A stretch of 64,000 bases of DNA. Origin: Paraburkholderia fynbosensis (GTDB lineage Bacteria; Pseudomonadota; Gammaproteobacteria; Burkholderiales; Burkholderiaceae). Below, in pieces: positions 26,920 through 36,298 of this stretch. The translations under genes were made by a program, and so were the position numbers. Under the pieces are notes generated by a model. That model was not told where the DNA came from, ran no database searches, and was given only the letters and a program-made list of their open reading frames with translations. The stretch's first letter is position 1. Each line of letters starts with the position of its first letter. The stretch is taken from NCBI RefSeq assembly GCF_902859935.1, contig NZ_CADIKI010000013.1, positions 124,001-188,000 of the forward strand. Reading direction: 5' to 3'.

Positions 26920-28626
26920 ATGTCCAGTCATCCGCACGCGCCGCCACGGCGCGACGAACGTGAAAAGCCTGAAATAACCGTACCTGATTCGCAAAGCGCG
27001 CGAACCAACGCAAGCGAGGCCGCCGCCGCCCCACCGCGCGCCGCCCTCCTCCGCAAGAACACGCTGGCGCTCGGCGCGGTCTGCCTCGCGTCGCTGATGT
27101 TCGGTCTGGAAATCTCCAGCGTGCCGGTGATCCTGCCCACGCTCGAGCACGTGCTGCACGGCGATTTCAAAGGCATGCAGTGGATCATGAACGCCTACAC
27201 CCTAGCGGTGACCACCGTGCTAATGGCAACCGGCACCCTCGCGGACCGCTTTGGGCGCCGCAGGATTTTCGTCGTCGGCATCGCGCTATTCGGCATCACG
27301 TCGTTGCTCTGCGGCTTCGCGCAGAGCGTGCCGATGCTGATTGCCGCGCGCCTGTTGCAGGGCGCGAGCGGGGGCGCGATGCTGATCTGCCAGGTCGCCG
27401 TGCTCTCGCACCAGTTCAGTGACGGCCCCGAGCGCGCCCGCGCATTCAGCGCGTGGGGCATCATCTTCGGCATCGGGCTGGGTTTCGGGCCGATCATCGG
27501 CGGGATGATCGTCGCGGTGTCGAGCTGGCAGTGGGTCTTCTGGGTGCACGCGCTGCTTGCCGTCGTCACGTTGACGCTGGTTTTCGGCGGCGTACAGGAA
27601 TCGCGCGATCCGCATGCGCATACGCTCGATGTCGCCGGCATCGTCACGCTTTCGCTGGCGGTTTTCGGCCTCGTGTACTTCATCACCCAGGTCCCGGCGC
27701 TGGGTTTCACGAATCCGCTCGCGCTCTTCATCATCACCGCGAGCGTGCTCGCCTTCGTGGCCTTTCTCTGTGCGGAGAAACTGAGCCCGCGGCCGATGTT
27801 CGATTTTTCGGTATTCAGGATTCCGCAGTTTTCGGGCGCGCTGATGGGCTCGGCGGGCATGAACTTCAGCTTCTGGCCGTTCATGATCTATCTGCCGATC
27901 TACTTCCAGATCGGACTCGGTTACGACAGCGTGAGCGCGGGCCTCGCGCTGCTCGCGTACACGTTGCCGACGCTGCTGTTCCCGCCGCTCGGCGAACGGC
28001 TCGCGCTGCGCTACGGTTCGGGCATCGCGATACCGGTGGGCCTGTTGACGATCGGCCTTGGCTTCATGCTGATGAGACTCGGCAGCGGCGCCGCGTATCC
28101 GGGCGTGTCGAGCATGCTGCCCGGCTGCGTGATTGCAGGCGCGGGCCTCGGCCTCACCAACACGCCCGTCACCAACACGACCACCGCCGCGGTGCCCACG
28201 CAGCGCGCGGGCATGGCATCCGGCATCGACATGAGCGCGCGGATGATCACGCTCGCCATCAATATTGCGTTGATGGGGGCGATCCTGGTCGGCGGCATTC
28301 TCTACCATCTGAAGACGAACCTGCCGGCCACGCTCGACATCGCGGAACTCGGCCGGCTGGCGGAAAAAGTGGCGGCAGGCGATGTCGACGCGATCCGCGC
28401 GGGCGTCCCGGCGCTCACGCGAATCGATCCGTCCGGCAGCATCGTCCATGCTGCGCTGATGCGGGGTTTCGGCTGGGTGATGCTTTACGGAGGAATCGGC
28501 GTGTGGGTGCTCGCGGCCCTCAGTTTCGTGATCTCGGGGAGCGCTTCAAGGAGGCTGACTAGAGTGTCCGCCTCGAAGCAGACATCGCCCGCGACACGGC
28601 AGGCCGCTCGCTGCGACTCATGCTAA
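26920..28626 (+). CDS. MFS multidrug-type efflux transporter (DHA2, 14 TM)
   Basis: This 568-residue permease of the EmrB/QacA family has a long hydrophilic, proline-rich N-terminal tail (about 45 residues), then TM1 LASLMFGLEISSVPVILPTLEHV (motif D1-like), GTLADRFGRRRIFVV (motif A), AARLLQGASGGAMLICQVAVLS and GPIIGGMIVAVSSWQWVFWVHA (motif C region). GAGGTGAAG precedes the ATG. It is divergent from the LysR gene, which likely regulates it. It is probably a drug or aromatic-acid exporter. The last ~25 residues are polar and outside the family alignment. Confidence 0.88.
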   Translation: MSSHPHAPPRRDEREKPEITVPDSQSARTNASEAAAAPPRAALLRKNTLALGAVCLASLMFGLEISSVPVILPTLEHVLHGDFKGMQWIMNAYTLAVTTVLMATGTLADRFGRRRIFVVGIALFGITSLLCGFAQSVPMLIAARLLQGASGGAMLICQVAVLSHQFSDGPERARAFSAWGIIFGIGLGFGPIIGGMIVAVSSWQWVFWVHALLAVVTLTLVFGGVQESRDPHAHTLDVAGIVTLSLAVFGLVYFITQVPALGFTNPLALFIITASVLAFVAFLCAEKLSPRPMFDFSVFRIPQFSGALMGSAGMNFSFWPFMIYLPIYFQIGLGYDSVSAGLALLAYTLPTLLFPPLGERLALRYGSGIAIPVGLLTIGLGFMLMRLGSGAAYPGVSSMLPGCVIAGAGLGLTNTPVTNTTTAAVPTQRAGMASGIDMSARMITLAINIALMGAILVGGILYHLKTNLPATLDIAELGRLAEKVAAGDVDAIRAGVPALTRIDPSGSIVHAALMRGFGWVMLYGGIGVWVLAALSFVISGSASRRLTRVSASKQTSPATRQAARCDSC

Positions 28627-28679
28627 ACCGCCGCAGCCTGGCTGGCGGTCACAGCCAGGCACCGGCAGACCGAACAGAC

Positions 28680-28880
28680 TCAACGGCCCAGGAACTCGAC
28701 AACCATGCTGTTGAACTTGTCCGCGTGTTCCCATTGCCCCCAATGACCGCAGCGGCTGAAGATATGCATGTCCGCATTCTGCATGCCGGCGACGAGGCGC
28801 AGACCCACGTCCATCGGTACGAAACGATCGTCGCGCCCCCGGATCACCGAGCGTTTGCTCGGACACCCGAGCTTCAAACG
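28680..28880 (-). pseudogene. C-terminal remnant of a meta-cleavage-product hydrolase (MhpC/BphD type)
   Basis: The frame reads GRDDRFVPMDVGLRLVAGMQNADMHIFSRCGHWGQWEHADKFNSMVVEFLGR and then stop: the last ~55 residues of a 2-hydroxy-6-oxo-dienoate hydrolase, including catalytic Asp (GRDDRFVP) and His (GHWGQWEH). The preceding residues (RLKLGCPSKRSVI) match poorly, and the nucleophile elbow and N-terminal two-thirds are absent. About 55 bases after the converging MFS gene, it is the scar of a lost aromatic ring-cleavage pathway. Confidence 0.75.
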
Positions 28881-29445
28881 GCTGCGCGTGAAATGATCGA
28901 AGGGTTGGAGGCGGAGGCGTCCGCGCGGTAGCAAAGCCACGCCGCGCGCGGGACGTGAGCGGCGTTCTTGACAGCTGGCGCAGTGGCGCAGTGGTGAAAC
29001 AGGAGCGTGCTGGTAGCTATCGGCTCGGCCAGCAATCTAACGTAGCGCGAATCATTCCCAACGCGGTGCGGAACTAAACTTACTCGCCGGACAGGTTGAG
29101 CAGACGATTCACCGCCGATGCGGGGTACCGGCCCATGCTTCGGCATGCCGTGGCGGATCGAAGCGTCATCACGTGAGCACGTCAGTCCTTCAGTGATTCG
29201 CGCCTCACACGCCGCCCGCGTTATGCAGCATGATGGCTTGCGGGCAAAGCGGTCTTAATCTGGTACAACTGATGTCCGTGTTGATGCTCGCCCCGGTCCG
29301 CGCAAGACCTTCGCGGCGATCGTCACGCCAGGCTTCCTCCGCAAAAGACCGGCGTTCCCGAGCGACGGCAGCGAATGACAGCGACTGATGAAATCCCGGT
29401 TCCGAACATGGAAACGTTGACATACCCGTCTTGATGGAGTGATCG
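28881..29445. other. intergenic region after the hydrolase remnant
   Basis: About 565 bases with no supported gene. TCTGGTACAACTGATG near 29257 has the look of a regulator-binding sequence upstream of the ABM operon, but a promoter could not be fixed. Confidence 0.35.
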
Positions 29446-29754
29446 ATGGCCGATGTTTACCTGCAGGTGATCGCACATTACTTTGCCAAACCCGGCAACG
29501 GCGACGCGCTGGTGAAGCCCCTCACGGAGCTTGCCGCGGCAACCCGCGCCGAGCCCGGCAACCTGTACTACGAATTCTTCCGCTCGCCGCTCGATCCCGA
29601 GCACTTCGTGATCATGGAGCAGTACAGCCACGCCGATGGCCTCGCCGTGCATCGCGAGACCGAGCACTTTCAGCGCATCGGCGTCGGCATCATCATTCCG
29701 CTGCTCGAGCGGCGCGAAGTGTCGAGCCATCTGGTATCCGGAGACACAGCATGA
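29446..29754 (+). CDS. antibiotic biosynthesis monooxygenase (ABM) domain protein
   Basis: This 102-residue ferredoxin-like ABM-fold protein (YLQVIAHYFAKPGNGDALVKPLTELAAATRAEPGNLYYEFFRSPLDPEHFVIMEQYSHADGLAVHRETEHFQRI) carries the family pattern of an early Glu/Pro-Gly turn, a central YEFF strand and the Tyr-Ser helix followed by a histidine. Homologues include quinone or haem monooxygenases and many uncharacterised aldehyde or quinone-handling proteins. TGGAG precedes the ATG. Its stop overlaps the start of the iron-dependent alcohol dehydrogenase (ATGA), so the two are translationally coupled and probably act on the same substrate. Confidence 0.85.
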   Translation: MADVYLQVIAHYFAKPGNGDALVKPLTELAAATRAEPGNLYYEFFRSPLDPEHFVIMEQYSHADGLAVHRETEHFQRIGVGIIIPLLERREVSSHLVSGDTA

Positions 29755-30914
29755 TGAACGCATTCAAATTTCAAATGGTGCCAACGCTCGTCGTCGAGTT
29801 CGGCGCCGCGCGTCGCCTCGGTGCGCTGCTGCGTGCGCAATTTCCGGCGCTCACGCGTTTGTGTGTCGTCACCGATGGTTTTCTGCACACGAGCGGCCTG
29901 CTGAATCCGGCGCTCGCCGATCTCGCCGCGCACGGCTGGAACGCCACCGTGATCGACGACGTGATCGCCGATCCGCCCGAGCACATCGTGCTCGAAGCGA
30001 CGTCCCGTGCGCGGCAGGCCGGCGCGGAAATCGTGCTGGGGCTCGGCGGCGGATCGTCGATGGATGTCGCCAAGCTGATCGCCGTGCTCGCGCCGCAACA
30101 GGAGCAGGCGCTCGGCGAGATGTATGGCGTGAACAAGGTGAGCGTCGCGCGCTTGCCGCTCGTGCAGATGCCGACCACGGCGGGCACCGGCTCGGAAGTG
30201 ACGGCCGTGTCGATCGTGACGGTGGGTGAAGCGAAGAAGATGGGCGTGGTCGCGCCGCAACTGATCGCCGATCTCGCGATTCTCGATGCGGAGCTCACGC
30301 TCGGCCTGCCCGTGGCCGCGACCGCGGCAACCGGCATCGATGCGATGGTTCATGCGATCGAGGCATACACGTCCGCGCATCTGAAGAATCCCGTTTCCGA
30401 CATGCTCGCGGTGAAGGCGCTCGAGCTGCTGTCGCGCAACCTCTTGCCCGCCTGCGAGAACGGCCAGAAGCGCGATGCACGCGAAGCGATGCTGCTCGGC
30501 GCAACCTTCGCGGGGCAGGCGTTCGCCAATGCGCCAGTGGCGGCGGTGCATGCGCTCGCGTATCCGATCGGTGGCATTTATCACGTGCCGCATGGCCTTT
30601 CGAACGCGCTCGTGTTGCCGCACGTGTTGCGCTTCAACGCCGAGGCGGCGGCTCACCTGTACGCGGAACTCGCGGACGTGATCGTGCCGGAGGCGCCGGG
30701 CAGCGACGCGAGCAAGACTCAGGCGCTGATTGAACGGCTCGAACATATGATCGCCGCGACCGCGATTCCGGGGCGGCTTCGCGATGTCGGCATTGCACGC
30801 GACGGGCTCGAACGGATGGCAAGCGATGCGATGTTGCAGACGCGGTTGCTGGTGAACAATCCACGCCCGGTTAGCGAGAGCGATGCGTTGGGGATTTACG
30901 TCGCGGCGTTTTGA
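29751..30914 (+). CDS. iron-containing alcohol dehydrogenase
   Basis: This 387-residue group III metal-dependent alcohol dehydrogenase uses NAD(P) and Fe2+ to interconvert alcohols and aldehydes. Cofactor and metal motifs are visible: VLGLGGGSSMDVAKLIAVL (nucleotide-binding), PTTAGTGSEVT, TGIDAMVHAIEAYTS (metal ligand region) and YHVPHGLSNALVLPHVLRF (histidine ligands). The ATG at 29751 overlaps the upstream ABM stop codon. Maleylacetate reductases are in the same superfamily but lack this exact pattern. The physiological alcohol is unknown. Confidence 0.9.
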   Translation: MMNAFKFQMVPTLVVEFGAARRLGALLRAQFPALTRLCVVTDGFLHTSGLLNPALADLAAHGWNATVIDDVIADPPEHIVLEATSRARQAGAEIVLGLGGGSSMDVAKLIAVLAPQQEQALGEMYGVNKVSVARLPLVQMPTTAGTGSEVTAVSIVTVGEAKKMGVVAPQLIADLAILDAELTLGLPVAATAATGIDAMVHAIEAYTSAHLKNPVSDMLAVKALELLSRNLLPACENGQKRDAREAMLLGATFAGQAFANAPVAAVHALAYPIGGIYHVPHGLSNALVLPHVLRFNAEAAAHLYAELADVIVPEAPGSDASKTQALIERLEHMIAATAIPGRLRDVGIARDGLERMASDAMLQTRLLVNNPRPVSESDALGIYVAAF

Positions 30915-31231
30915 GGGCGGGTTCGCAGGGAGGCCGGGGGACGGAGACGGATGCGCCGGGTGGCTGTAGGTTAGCTGCGAATCGGTTTGCGGCTGGCCGT
31001 GGCCGGCCCCGACGCAGTGCTCGGGACATTCTCGATGCGATCCTCTGGCTACTGTAGAGAAAAGAGAAGTGGCACAAATTGCCGGGAAGGTTCCTCCGCA
31101 GCAGACCTGCTATCTGCGGTACATGACGTGCAAGAATACGGGCGCGCTGGATCAAGTGAGTGAACTCCTTCCTGCCGGTGATGCCGAGCTGTCGAGCAGT
31201 TGATTCGGACAGCCGGTTTGCTTCGGATACC
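30915..31231. other. intergenic region between convergent genes
   Basis: About 317 bases between the alcohol dehydrogenase and the converging sensor kinase. No gene, clear terminator or repeat is visible. Confidence 0.35.
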
Positions 31232-32623
31232 CTATCGGTCACGGAGCGCGATGGCAGCGCGCGGGAACGACACGCTGATGTGCACACCCTTGCCGCCGAC
31301 ACCCGGCTTGAGCGCGATCTCGCCGTGATGCGTATCGGCAATTTCGCGCACGATAGCGAGACCCAGGCCGGTGCCCTCGGTATCGGCCGACGCCCGGAAG
31401 AAAGGCTCGAACACGCGGCTGCGCGACTCGGCCGGAATGCCGGGACCATCGTCGAGCACACTCACGGTGACCGTATCGGCGTTGACGCTAACGGCAACCG
31501 TGACGTGGCCGCCGCTGCCGGTATAGCGAATCGCGTTCTCCGCGAGATTCGCGATCAGCGCCTGAAGCAGCCCTCGATGCCCGCTCACCGGCGCGATGCC
31601 CTTCAGCTCGGCGCCCAGATCGATCTCTCGTGCCTGCGCGAGCAGGGCGAGATCTTCCATGACTTCCATCGCAAGCGGCACCAGGTCCACGGTTTCCGTC
31701 GCGAGCTGCGTATTGTCGGTGGCTTCGGCCTGTGCCAGCAACAACAGCTTGTTGGTTAGCGCGACCATCGAACGATTGCTCCGATGCATTGCGGCAAGCG
31801 CTTCGTCGAGCGCGGGATGAATGCCGTCCTGCTGCCGCGCGAACTGCAACTGCGTGCCAAGCAGCGTGAGCGGCGTGCGCAACTGATGCGCGGCGTCGGC
31901 GATGAAACGACGTTGCGCCGCCACCTGTACACCGAGCCGCGCGATGCATTGATTGATCGCTTCGACGATCGGGCGCAACTCGGTGTGCAGCCGCTCGACG
32001 CGAATCGGTTCGAGCTGCATCGGGTCGCGGTCGGTGACATCCTCTTTGACTTTCATCAGCGGCCGCAATTCGAACGTCAGTCCGATGCACACCAGCGCCA
32101 CCGCGAGCGCGATCATCGCGATCTGCCGCACGAGTTGCGGCTGCCACAATTGCTGAGCCATGGCGTCGCGCGAGCGCACGGTTTTGCCCACCGTGACCCG
32201 CACGCGGCGCGTCGCGCCATTGTCGTACATGAGACGCACGAGCCCGACCGCACGCACCGGCTGGCCTCGCAGCTCGGCGTCGTAATGGTCGGGCGTGTCG
32301 GCCGCCTGCACCGGGCGCGGCGGAAAATCCGGCGTGCCGGCGAGCAACCGTCCATCGTCGACACGCACGCTATAGAACACCTGATCGCGATACGGCGACA
32401 CGAATACTTCGAGCGCGGCGGGCGGCACGTCGACGCGCAGGAAGCCATCCACCCACTCCACTTCGCCGGCGATCATGCGCGCCGACGAGATCAACTGGTT
32501 GTCCTGCACGAGATCGGCCGTGCGCCGCGCGTTGTCGTATTCGGCCTTGCCGGTGACGAACACATATAACGCGAGCGGCACCAGCAGCCACCACAACAAG
32601 CGTATCCGCAGGCTATTGGTCAT
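31232..32623 (-). CDS. two-component sensor histidine kinase (TctE/QseC-like)
   Basis: This 463-residue membrane kinase has TM1 at about residues 7-24, a periplasmic sensor of about 130 residues (2CSK_N-like, as in TctE), TM2 (IAMIALAVALVCIGLTFELRPL), then HisKA with RFIADAAHQLRTPLTLLGTQLQ and HATPase_c with NLAENAIRYT (N box), VLDDGPGIP (G1) and GTGLGLAIVREIADTHHG (G2). The ATG at 32623 overlaps the end of the response-regulator gene by 11 bases. It phosphorylates the cognate regulator. The divergent ABC importer is the likely target, in the way TctDE controls tricarboxylate uptake. Confidence 0.92.
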   Translation of the reverse strand: MTNSLRIRLLWWLLVPLALYVFVTGKAEYDNARRTADLVQDNQLISSARMIAGEVEWVDGFLRVDVPPAALEVFVSPYRDQVFYSVRVDDGRLLAGTPDFPPRPVQAADTPDHYDAELRGQPVRAVGLVRLMYDNGATRRVRVTVGKTVRSRDAMAQQLWQPQLVRQIAMIALAVALVCIGLTFELRPLMKVKEDVTDRDPMQLEPIRVERLHTELRPIVEAINQCIARLGVQVAAQRRFIADAAHQLRTPLTLLGTQLQFARQQDGIHPALDEALAAMHRSNRSMVALTNKLLLLAQAEATDNTQLATETVDLVPLAMEVMEDLALLAQAREIDLGAELKGIAPVSGHRGLLQALIANLAENAIRYTGSGGHVTVAVSVNADTVTVSVLDDGPGIPAESRSRVFEPFFRASADTEGTGLGLAIVREIADTHHGEIALKPGVGGKGVHISVSFPRAAIALRDR

Positions 32624-33290
32624 CGTCTTTCTTGCGCAGCAGATAGCCCAGCCCGCGCAGCGTGACGATCGCCGCCGAGCTGCCGTCGAGTTTCTTGCGC
32701 AAACGCGAGATGTAGATTTCGACCGCGTCCTCGCTCGGTTCGTCGGCGAGTGTGAAGATCGCATCGACCAGGGCGGGCTTCGTCACCGTCTTGCCGAGGC
32801 GCAGGATCAACGCTTCGAGCACCGAGCGCTCGCGCGGCGTGACGTTCAGCGGTGCGCCCTTTAGCGTGAACTGGCGCGTGTCGATGTCGAAGGCCAGATC
32901 GCCGCACACCACCTCGCTCGCCTTCGACGGCGACTGACGGCGGATCGCCACTTTGATGCGCGCAATCAGCTCGCGTACTTCAAATGGTTTGACGAGGTAA
33001 TCGTCCGCGCCAGCGCCAAGCAGTTCCACCTTTTCGTCGATCGAACCGCTCGCGGTCAAGATCAGCACCGGCGTCGCGTCGCCGCGCTGGCGCAAGCGGC
33101 GCAGCACGTTCTTGCCCGAGAGCTTCGGCAGATTCAGGTCTAGCAGGATCACGTCGTAATGATTGGTGCGCAGTAGCTGGTCGGCCGCGTCGCCGTCCTG
33201 CACGGCGTCGAGCGCGAACGCCTCCTGCTCGAGCATTTTCGCAAGCCAGTGCGCGAGCGTGGGATTGTCTTCGATGAGCAGCAGCTTCAT
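32613..33290 (-). CDS. OmpR-family response regulator (TctD-like)
   Basis: This 225-residue regulator has a receiver domain (MKLLLIEDNPTLAHWLAKML with acidic pocket, DVILLDLNLPKLSGKNVLRRL with phospho-acceptor Asp, VLILTASG, DDYLVKPFEVRELIARIK with conserved Lys) and an OmpR winged helix (LNVTPRERSVLEALILRLGKTVTKPALVDAIF ... EIYISRLRKKLDGSSAAIVTLRGLGYLL). The ATG at 33290 is set by the receiver start. It is transcribed before its kinase with overlapping genes. It is divergent from the NMT1-type importer, whose upstream region holds a direct repeat suitable for an OmpR-type dimer. Confidence 0.93.
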   Translation of the reverse strand: MKLLLIEDNPTLAHWLAKMLEQEAFALDAVQDGDAADQLLRTNHYDVILLDLNLPKLSGKNVLRRLRQRGDATPVLILTASGSIDEKVELLGAGADDYLVKPFEVRELIARIKVAIRRQSPSKASEVVCGDLAFDIDTRQFTLKGAPLNVTPRERSVLEALILRLGKTVTKPALVDAIFTLADEPSEDAVEIYISRLRKKLDGSSAAIVTLRGLGYLLRKKDDDQ

Positions 33291-33400
33291 GGCAGGGACG
33301 GCAAAAGTCAGGCCGTCGATTGTGCCGTAAAACAAGGGCTTTGCGCGCGCCCCGTTTGATCCACCGCACACGGAACGTACGCTTGCGGCCGGAGCGCAGC

Positions 33401-33483
33401 GGGGTTTACACGCAGTACGGGGTTAACACTCATGCTTTGTCGAAGCCTCAGAAAGCTAGCAGAAGGTTTCAGATTTCTATAAT
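33401..33483 (+). promoter_or_regulatory. candidate response-regulator repeats and -10 of the ABC importer
   Basis: GGGGTTTACAC (33401-33411) and GGGGTTAACAC (33419-33429) are direct repeats 18 bases apart, upstream of a perfect TATAAT (33478-33483) lacking a recognisable -35. A missing -35 plus upstream tandem repeats fits activation by the divergent OmpR-type regulator. Confidence 0.45.
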
Positions 33484-33550
33484 CGCCATCATTCACCCAG
33501 AAAGCGCCGCCTGCCATACCCGCGGCGACCAAACCTAAGGAGACTGCTTC

Positions 33551-34570
33551 ATGCGTACCTTGCGCCAGATTGCCGCTGTGTCAGGTGTTGCGTTCACCCT
33601 CGCCGCCGCTTCGGCTGCCGCACACGCCGAAAAACTCACGATCATGGTCGGCGGCGCCACCAAGATCATCTATCTGCCGGCCAAGCTCACCGAACAGCTC
33701 GGCTACTTCAAGGACGAGGGTCTCGACGTCGAGATCCTCTCGCAACCGGCGGGCGTCGACGCGGAAAACGAACTGCTCGCGGGCGCGGTGCAAGGCGTGG
33801 TGGGCTTCTACGACCACACGATCGATCTGCAAAGCAAGGGCAAGGAAGTTCAGGCGTTGGTGATCTTTGGCCAGGTGCCGGGCGAAGTGGAAATGGTGTC
33901 GACCAAGGCGGCCGGCACGTTCAAAAGCATGGCCGACGCGAAGGGCAAGACCCTCGGCGTGACCGGCCTGGGCTCGTCGACGAGTTTCCTCACGCAATAC
34001 CTCGCGCAACGCGCGGGTGTGCCCTCCACGCAATACACGCTGTTGCCGGTGGGCGCGGACAACAGCTTCATCGCGGCCATCAAGCAAAGCCGTATCGACG
34101 CCGGCATGACGACCGAGCCGACCGTTTCGCAACTTCTGAAGACCGGCGACGCCAAGGTGCTGGTCGACATGCGCACGCTGGAAGGCACGCGCGCCGCGCT
34201 CGGCGGCACGTATCCGGCTTCGAGCTTCTACGTGCAGCGCGCCTGGGCCGAGTCGCACAAGGACGATGCCGCGAAACTCTCGCACGCTTTCGCCAGAACA
34301 CTGAACTTCATTTCGACGCACAGCGCCGAGGAGATCGCCGCGAAGATGCCGAAGGACTACTACGGCAACAACAAGGACCTGTACGTCGGCGCGCTGAAGG
34401 CTTCGCTGCCGATGTTCACGAAGGACGGCAAGATGCCCGCCGACGGCCCGGATACTGTGCTGAAGGTGCTGTCCGCGTTCAATCCTTCGGTGAAGGGTAA
34501 GCACATCGATCTCGCCAAGACCTACAGCAACGACTACCTGTCGGCGCCGGTCAACACCGCGGCGAAGTAA
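33551..34570 (+). CDS. ABC transporter periplasmic substrate-binding protein (NMT1/SsuA type)
   Basis: This 339-residue binding protein has a signal peptide (residues 1-26, ending AAAHAE) and the SsuA/THI5-like fold: KLTIMVGGATKIIYLPAKLTEQLGYFKDEGLDVEILSQPAGVDAENELLAGAVQGVVGFYDHTIDLQ and GKTLGVTGLGSSTSFLTQYLAQRAGV. AAGGAG precedes the ATG. It delivers an organic anion such as a sulfonate, nitrate-like or aromatic acid to the permease/ATPase encoded directly downstream. The ligand is not deducible. Confidence 0.9.
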   Translation: MRTLRQIAAVSGVAFTLAAASAAAHAEKLTIMVGGATKIIYLPAKLTEQLGYFKDEGLDVEILSQPAGVDAENELLAGAVQGVVGFYDHTIDLQSKGKEVQALVIFGQVPGEVEMVSTKAAGTFKSMADAKGKTLGVTGLGSSTSFLTQYLAQRAGVPSTQYTLLPVGADNSFIAAIKQSRIDAGMTTEPTVSQLLKTGDAKVLVDMRTLEGTRAALGGTYPASSFYVQRAWAESHKDDAAKLSHAFARTLNFISTHSAEEIAAKMPKDYYGNNKDLYVGALKASLPMFTKDGKMPADGPDTVLKVLSAFNPSVKGKHIDLAKTYSNDYLSAPVNTAAK

Positions 34571-34610
34571 GGCTTTTTTCAATATCACGAGCACTGCGAG
34601 GCACCAGCCG

Positions 34611-35405
34611 ATGAATCAACCTATGTCACGCGATACACCAGCGATCGAGATGCGCAACGTGTCGTGCCGTTTCATCTCGCCGGACGGCAAGGCGACGGTC
34701 GCGCTGCGCGACTTCAGCATGTCGGTGGCGCGCGGCGAATTCGTCGCGGTGGTCGGCCCGACGGGTTGTGGCAAGTCCACCACGCTCAGCATGATTACCG
34801 GCTTGCTGAAGCCCACCACCGGCGAAGTGCGCGTGATGGGCGCGCCCGTGGACGGCATCGACCCGCGCATCGGCTTCGTGTTCCAGGCCGACGCCGTGTT
34901 CCCGTGGCGCACGGTGCTCGACAACGTGGCCGCCGGTCCGCTGTATCGCGGCCGCTCTAAGTCGGCCGCGTACGACGAAGCCAACGAATGGCTGCGCCGC
35001 GTGGGCCTCGACAAGTTCGGCAAGCACTATCCGCATCAACTGTCGGGCGGCATGCGCAAGCGCGTCGCGCTCGCGCAGACCTTCATCAACAAGCCGGAAA
35101 TCCTGCTGATGGACGAGCCCTTCTCGGCGCTCGACATGCAAACGCGCACGTTGATGCAGGACGAACTGCTGCAACTGTGGGGCGGAGCCGGATCGGTGGT
35201 GTTCGTTACGCACGATCTGGAAGAAGCGATTGCGCTCGCCGACCGCGTGTTCGTGCTGACCGCGCGCCCCGCGACGCTGAAGAAGGTGTACGAAATCGAT
35301 TTGCCGCGTCCGCGCGTCACCTCGGAGGTTCGCTACGACCCGCGTTTCATCGAAATCTCGCGCGACATCTGGCATGACCTGCGCGAAGAAGTGCAGATCG
35401 GATAA
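34611..35405 (+). CDS. ABC transporter ATP-binding protein (SsuB/TauB type)
   Basis: This 264-residue ATPase has Walker A GPTGCGKSTT (about residues 50-59), Q-loop region VFQADAVFPWRTVLDN, signature LSGGMRKRVALAQ, Walker B ILLMDEPFSALD and H-loop VFVTHDLEEA. The sequence is typical of the nitrate/sulfonate/taurine family. It sits 40 bases after the binding-protein gene and 16 before the permease gene, forming one operon that powers uptake. Confidence 0.93.
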   Translation: MNQPMSRDTPAIEMRNVSCRFISPDGKATVALRDFSMSVARGEFVAVVGPTGCGKSTTLSMITGLLKPTTGEVRVMGAPVDGIDPRIGFVFQADAVFPWRTVLDNVAAGPLYRGRSKSAAYDEANEWLRRVGLDKFGKHYPHQLSGGMRKRVALAQTFINKPEILLMDEPFSALDMQTRTLMQDELLQLWGGAGSVVFVTHDLEEAIALADRVFVLTARPATLKKVYEIDLPRPRVTSEVRYDPRFIEISRDIWHDLREEVQIG

Positions 35406-35421
35406 TCAAGGAACGGCAAAC

Positions 35422-36285
35422 ATGTCTACTACCCCTCAACAGATGATGCCCTCGGGCATCGACGCCGCGTCGCTCGCGCATGTCGAACGCGTCGCGCAAA
35501 AACGCATCCGGCAACGTCATGCGCTGGTGATCACGCTGCGCGTGCTCGTGCTCGTGGTCGTGCTCGGCGGATGGGAGCTGTCCGCGCGCCTGAAGTGGAT
35601 CGACCCGTTCTTCTTCTCGATGCCGACCGCCATTTTCGATCAGATCGTCGACTGGTTCGTGAACGGCACGTCGCAAGGCCCGTTGCTCACCCAGGTGTGG
35701 GTCACGCTCGAAGAAACCGGGCTCGGCTTCATCATCGGCTCGGTGGCGGGCATCTTCTGCGGCATCGTGCTCGGCCGCAACAAGCTGCTCTCCGATGTGT
35801 TCAGCCTCTACATCAAGATTGCCAACTCGATTCCGCGGGTGGTGCTCGGCTCGGTATTCGTGATCGCGTTGGGCCTCGGGATGGCGTCGAAGGTGGCGCT
35901 CGCGGTGGTGATGGTGTTCTTCGTCGTGTTCGCCAATGCGTTCCAGGGCGTGCGTGAAGCCGACCGTTACATGATCGCGAATGCGCAGATTCTCGGCGCG
36001 TCGCGTCGCCAGGTGACGACTTCGGTGGTGATTCCGTCGGCGCTGAGCTGGATTCTCGCCAGCTTGCACGTGAGCTTCGGCTTTGCGCTGGTCGGCGCGG
36101 TGGTCGGCGAGTTTCTCGGGTCGAAGCAGGGGATTGGCCTGTTGATCTCCACGGCACAAGGTGCATTCAATGCGAGCGGCGTGTTCGCGGCGATGATCGT
36201 GCTGGCCGTGGTCGCGCTGGCGGCTGATTATCTATTGACCGCAATCGAGCAGCGTCTGCTCAAATGGCGTCCCGCTGCGGTGTGA
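35422..36285 (+). CDS. ABC transporter permease (SsuC/TauC type)
   Basis: This 287-residue, about six-TM inner-membrane permease has the EAA loop EADRYMIANAQILGASRRQVTTSVVIPSALSWIL that contacts the ATPase, and FALVGAVVGEFLGSKQGIGLLI near the C-terminus. The ATG at 35422 has AAGGAACG upstream. It is the third gene of the importer operon, followed by a strong terminator. Confidence 0.92.
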   Translation: MSTTPQQMMPSGIDAASLAHVERVAQKRIRQRHALVITLRVLVLVVVLGGWELSARLKWIDPFFFSMPTAIFDQIVDWFVNGTSQGPLLTQVWVTLEETGLGFIIGSVAGIFCGIVLGRNKLLSDVFSLYIKIANSIPRVVLGSVFVIALGLGMASKVALAVVMVFFVVFANAFQGVREADRYMIANAQILGASRRQVTTSVVIPSALSWILASLHVSFGFALVGAVVGEFLGSKQGIGLLISTAQGAFNASGVFAAMIVLAVVALAADYLLTAIEQRLLKWRPAAV

Positions 36286-36298
36286 GCGAAATGTATGA

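Noticed and set aside
27286..28449. 387-codon antisense frame opposite the LysR-linked MFS gene
   Set aside because: No ribosome site and antisense composition; the plus-strand MFS gene is clear.
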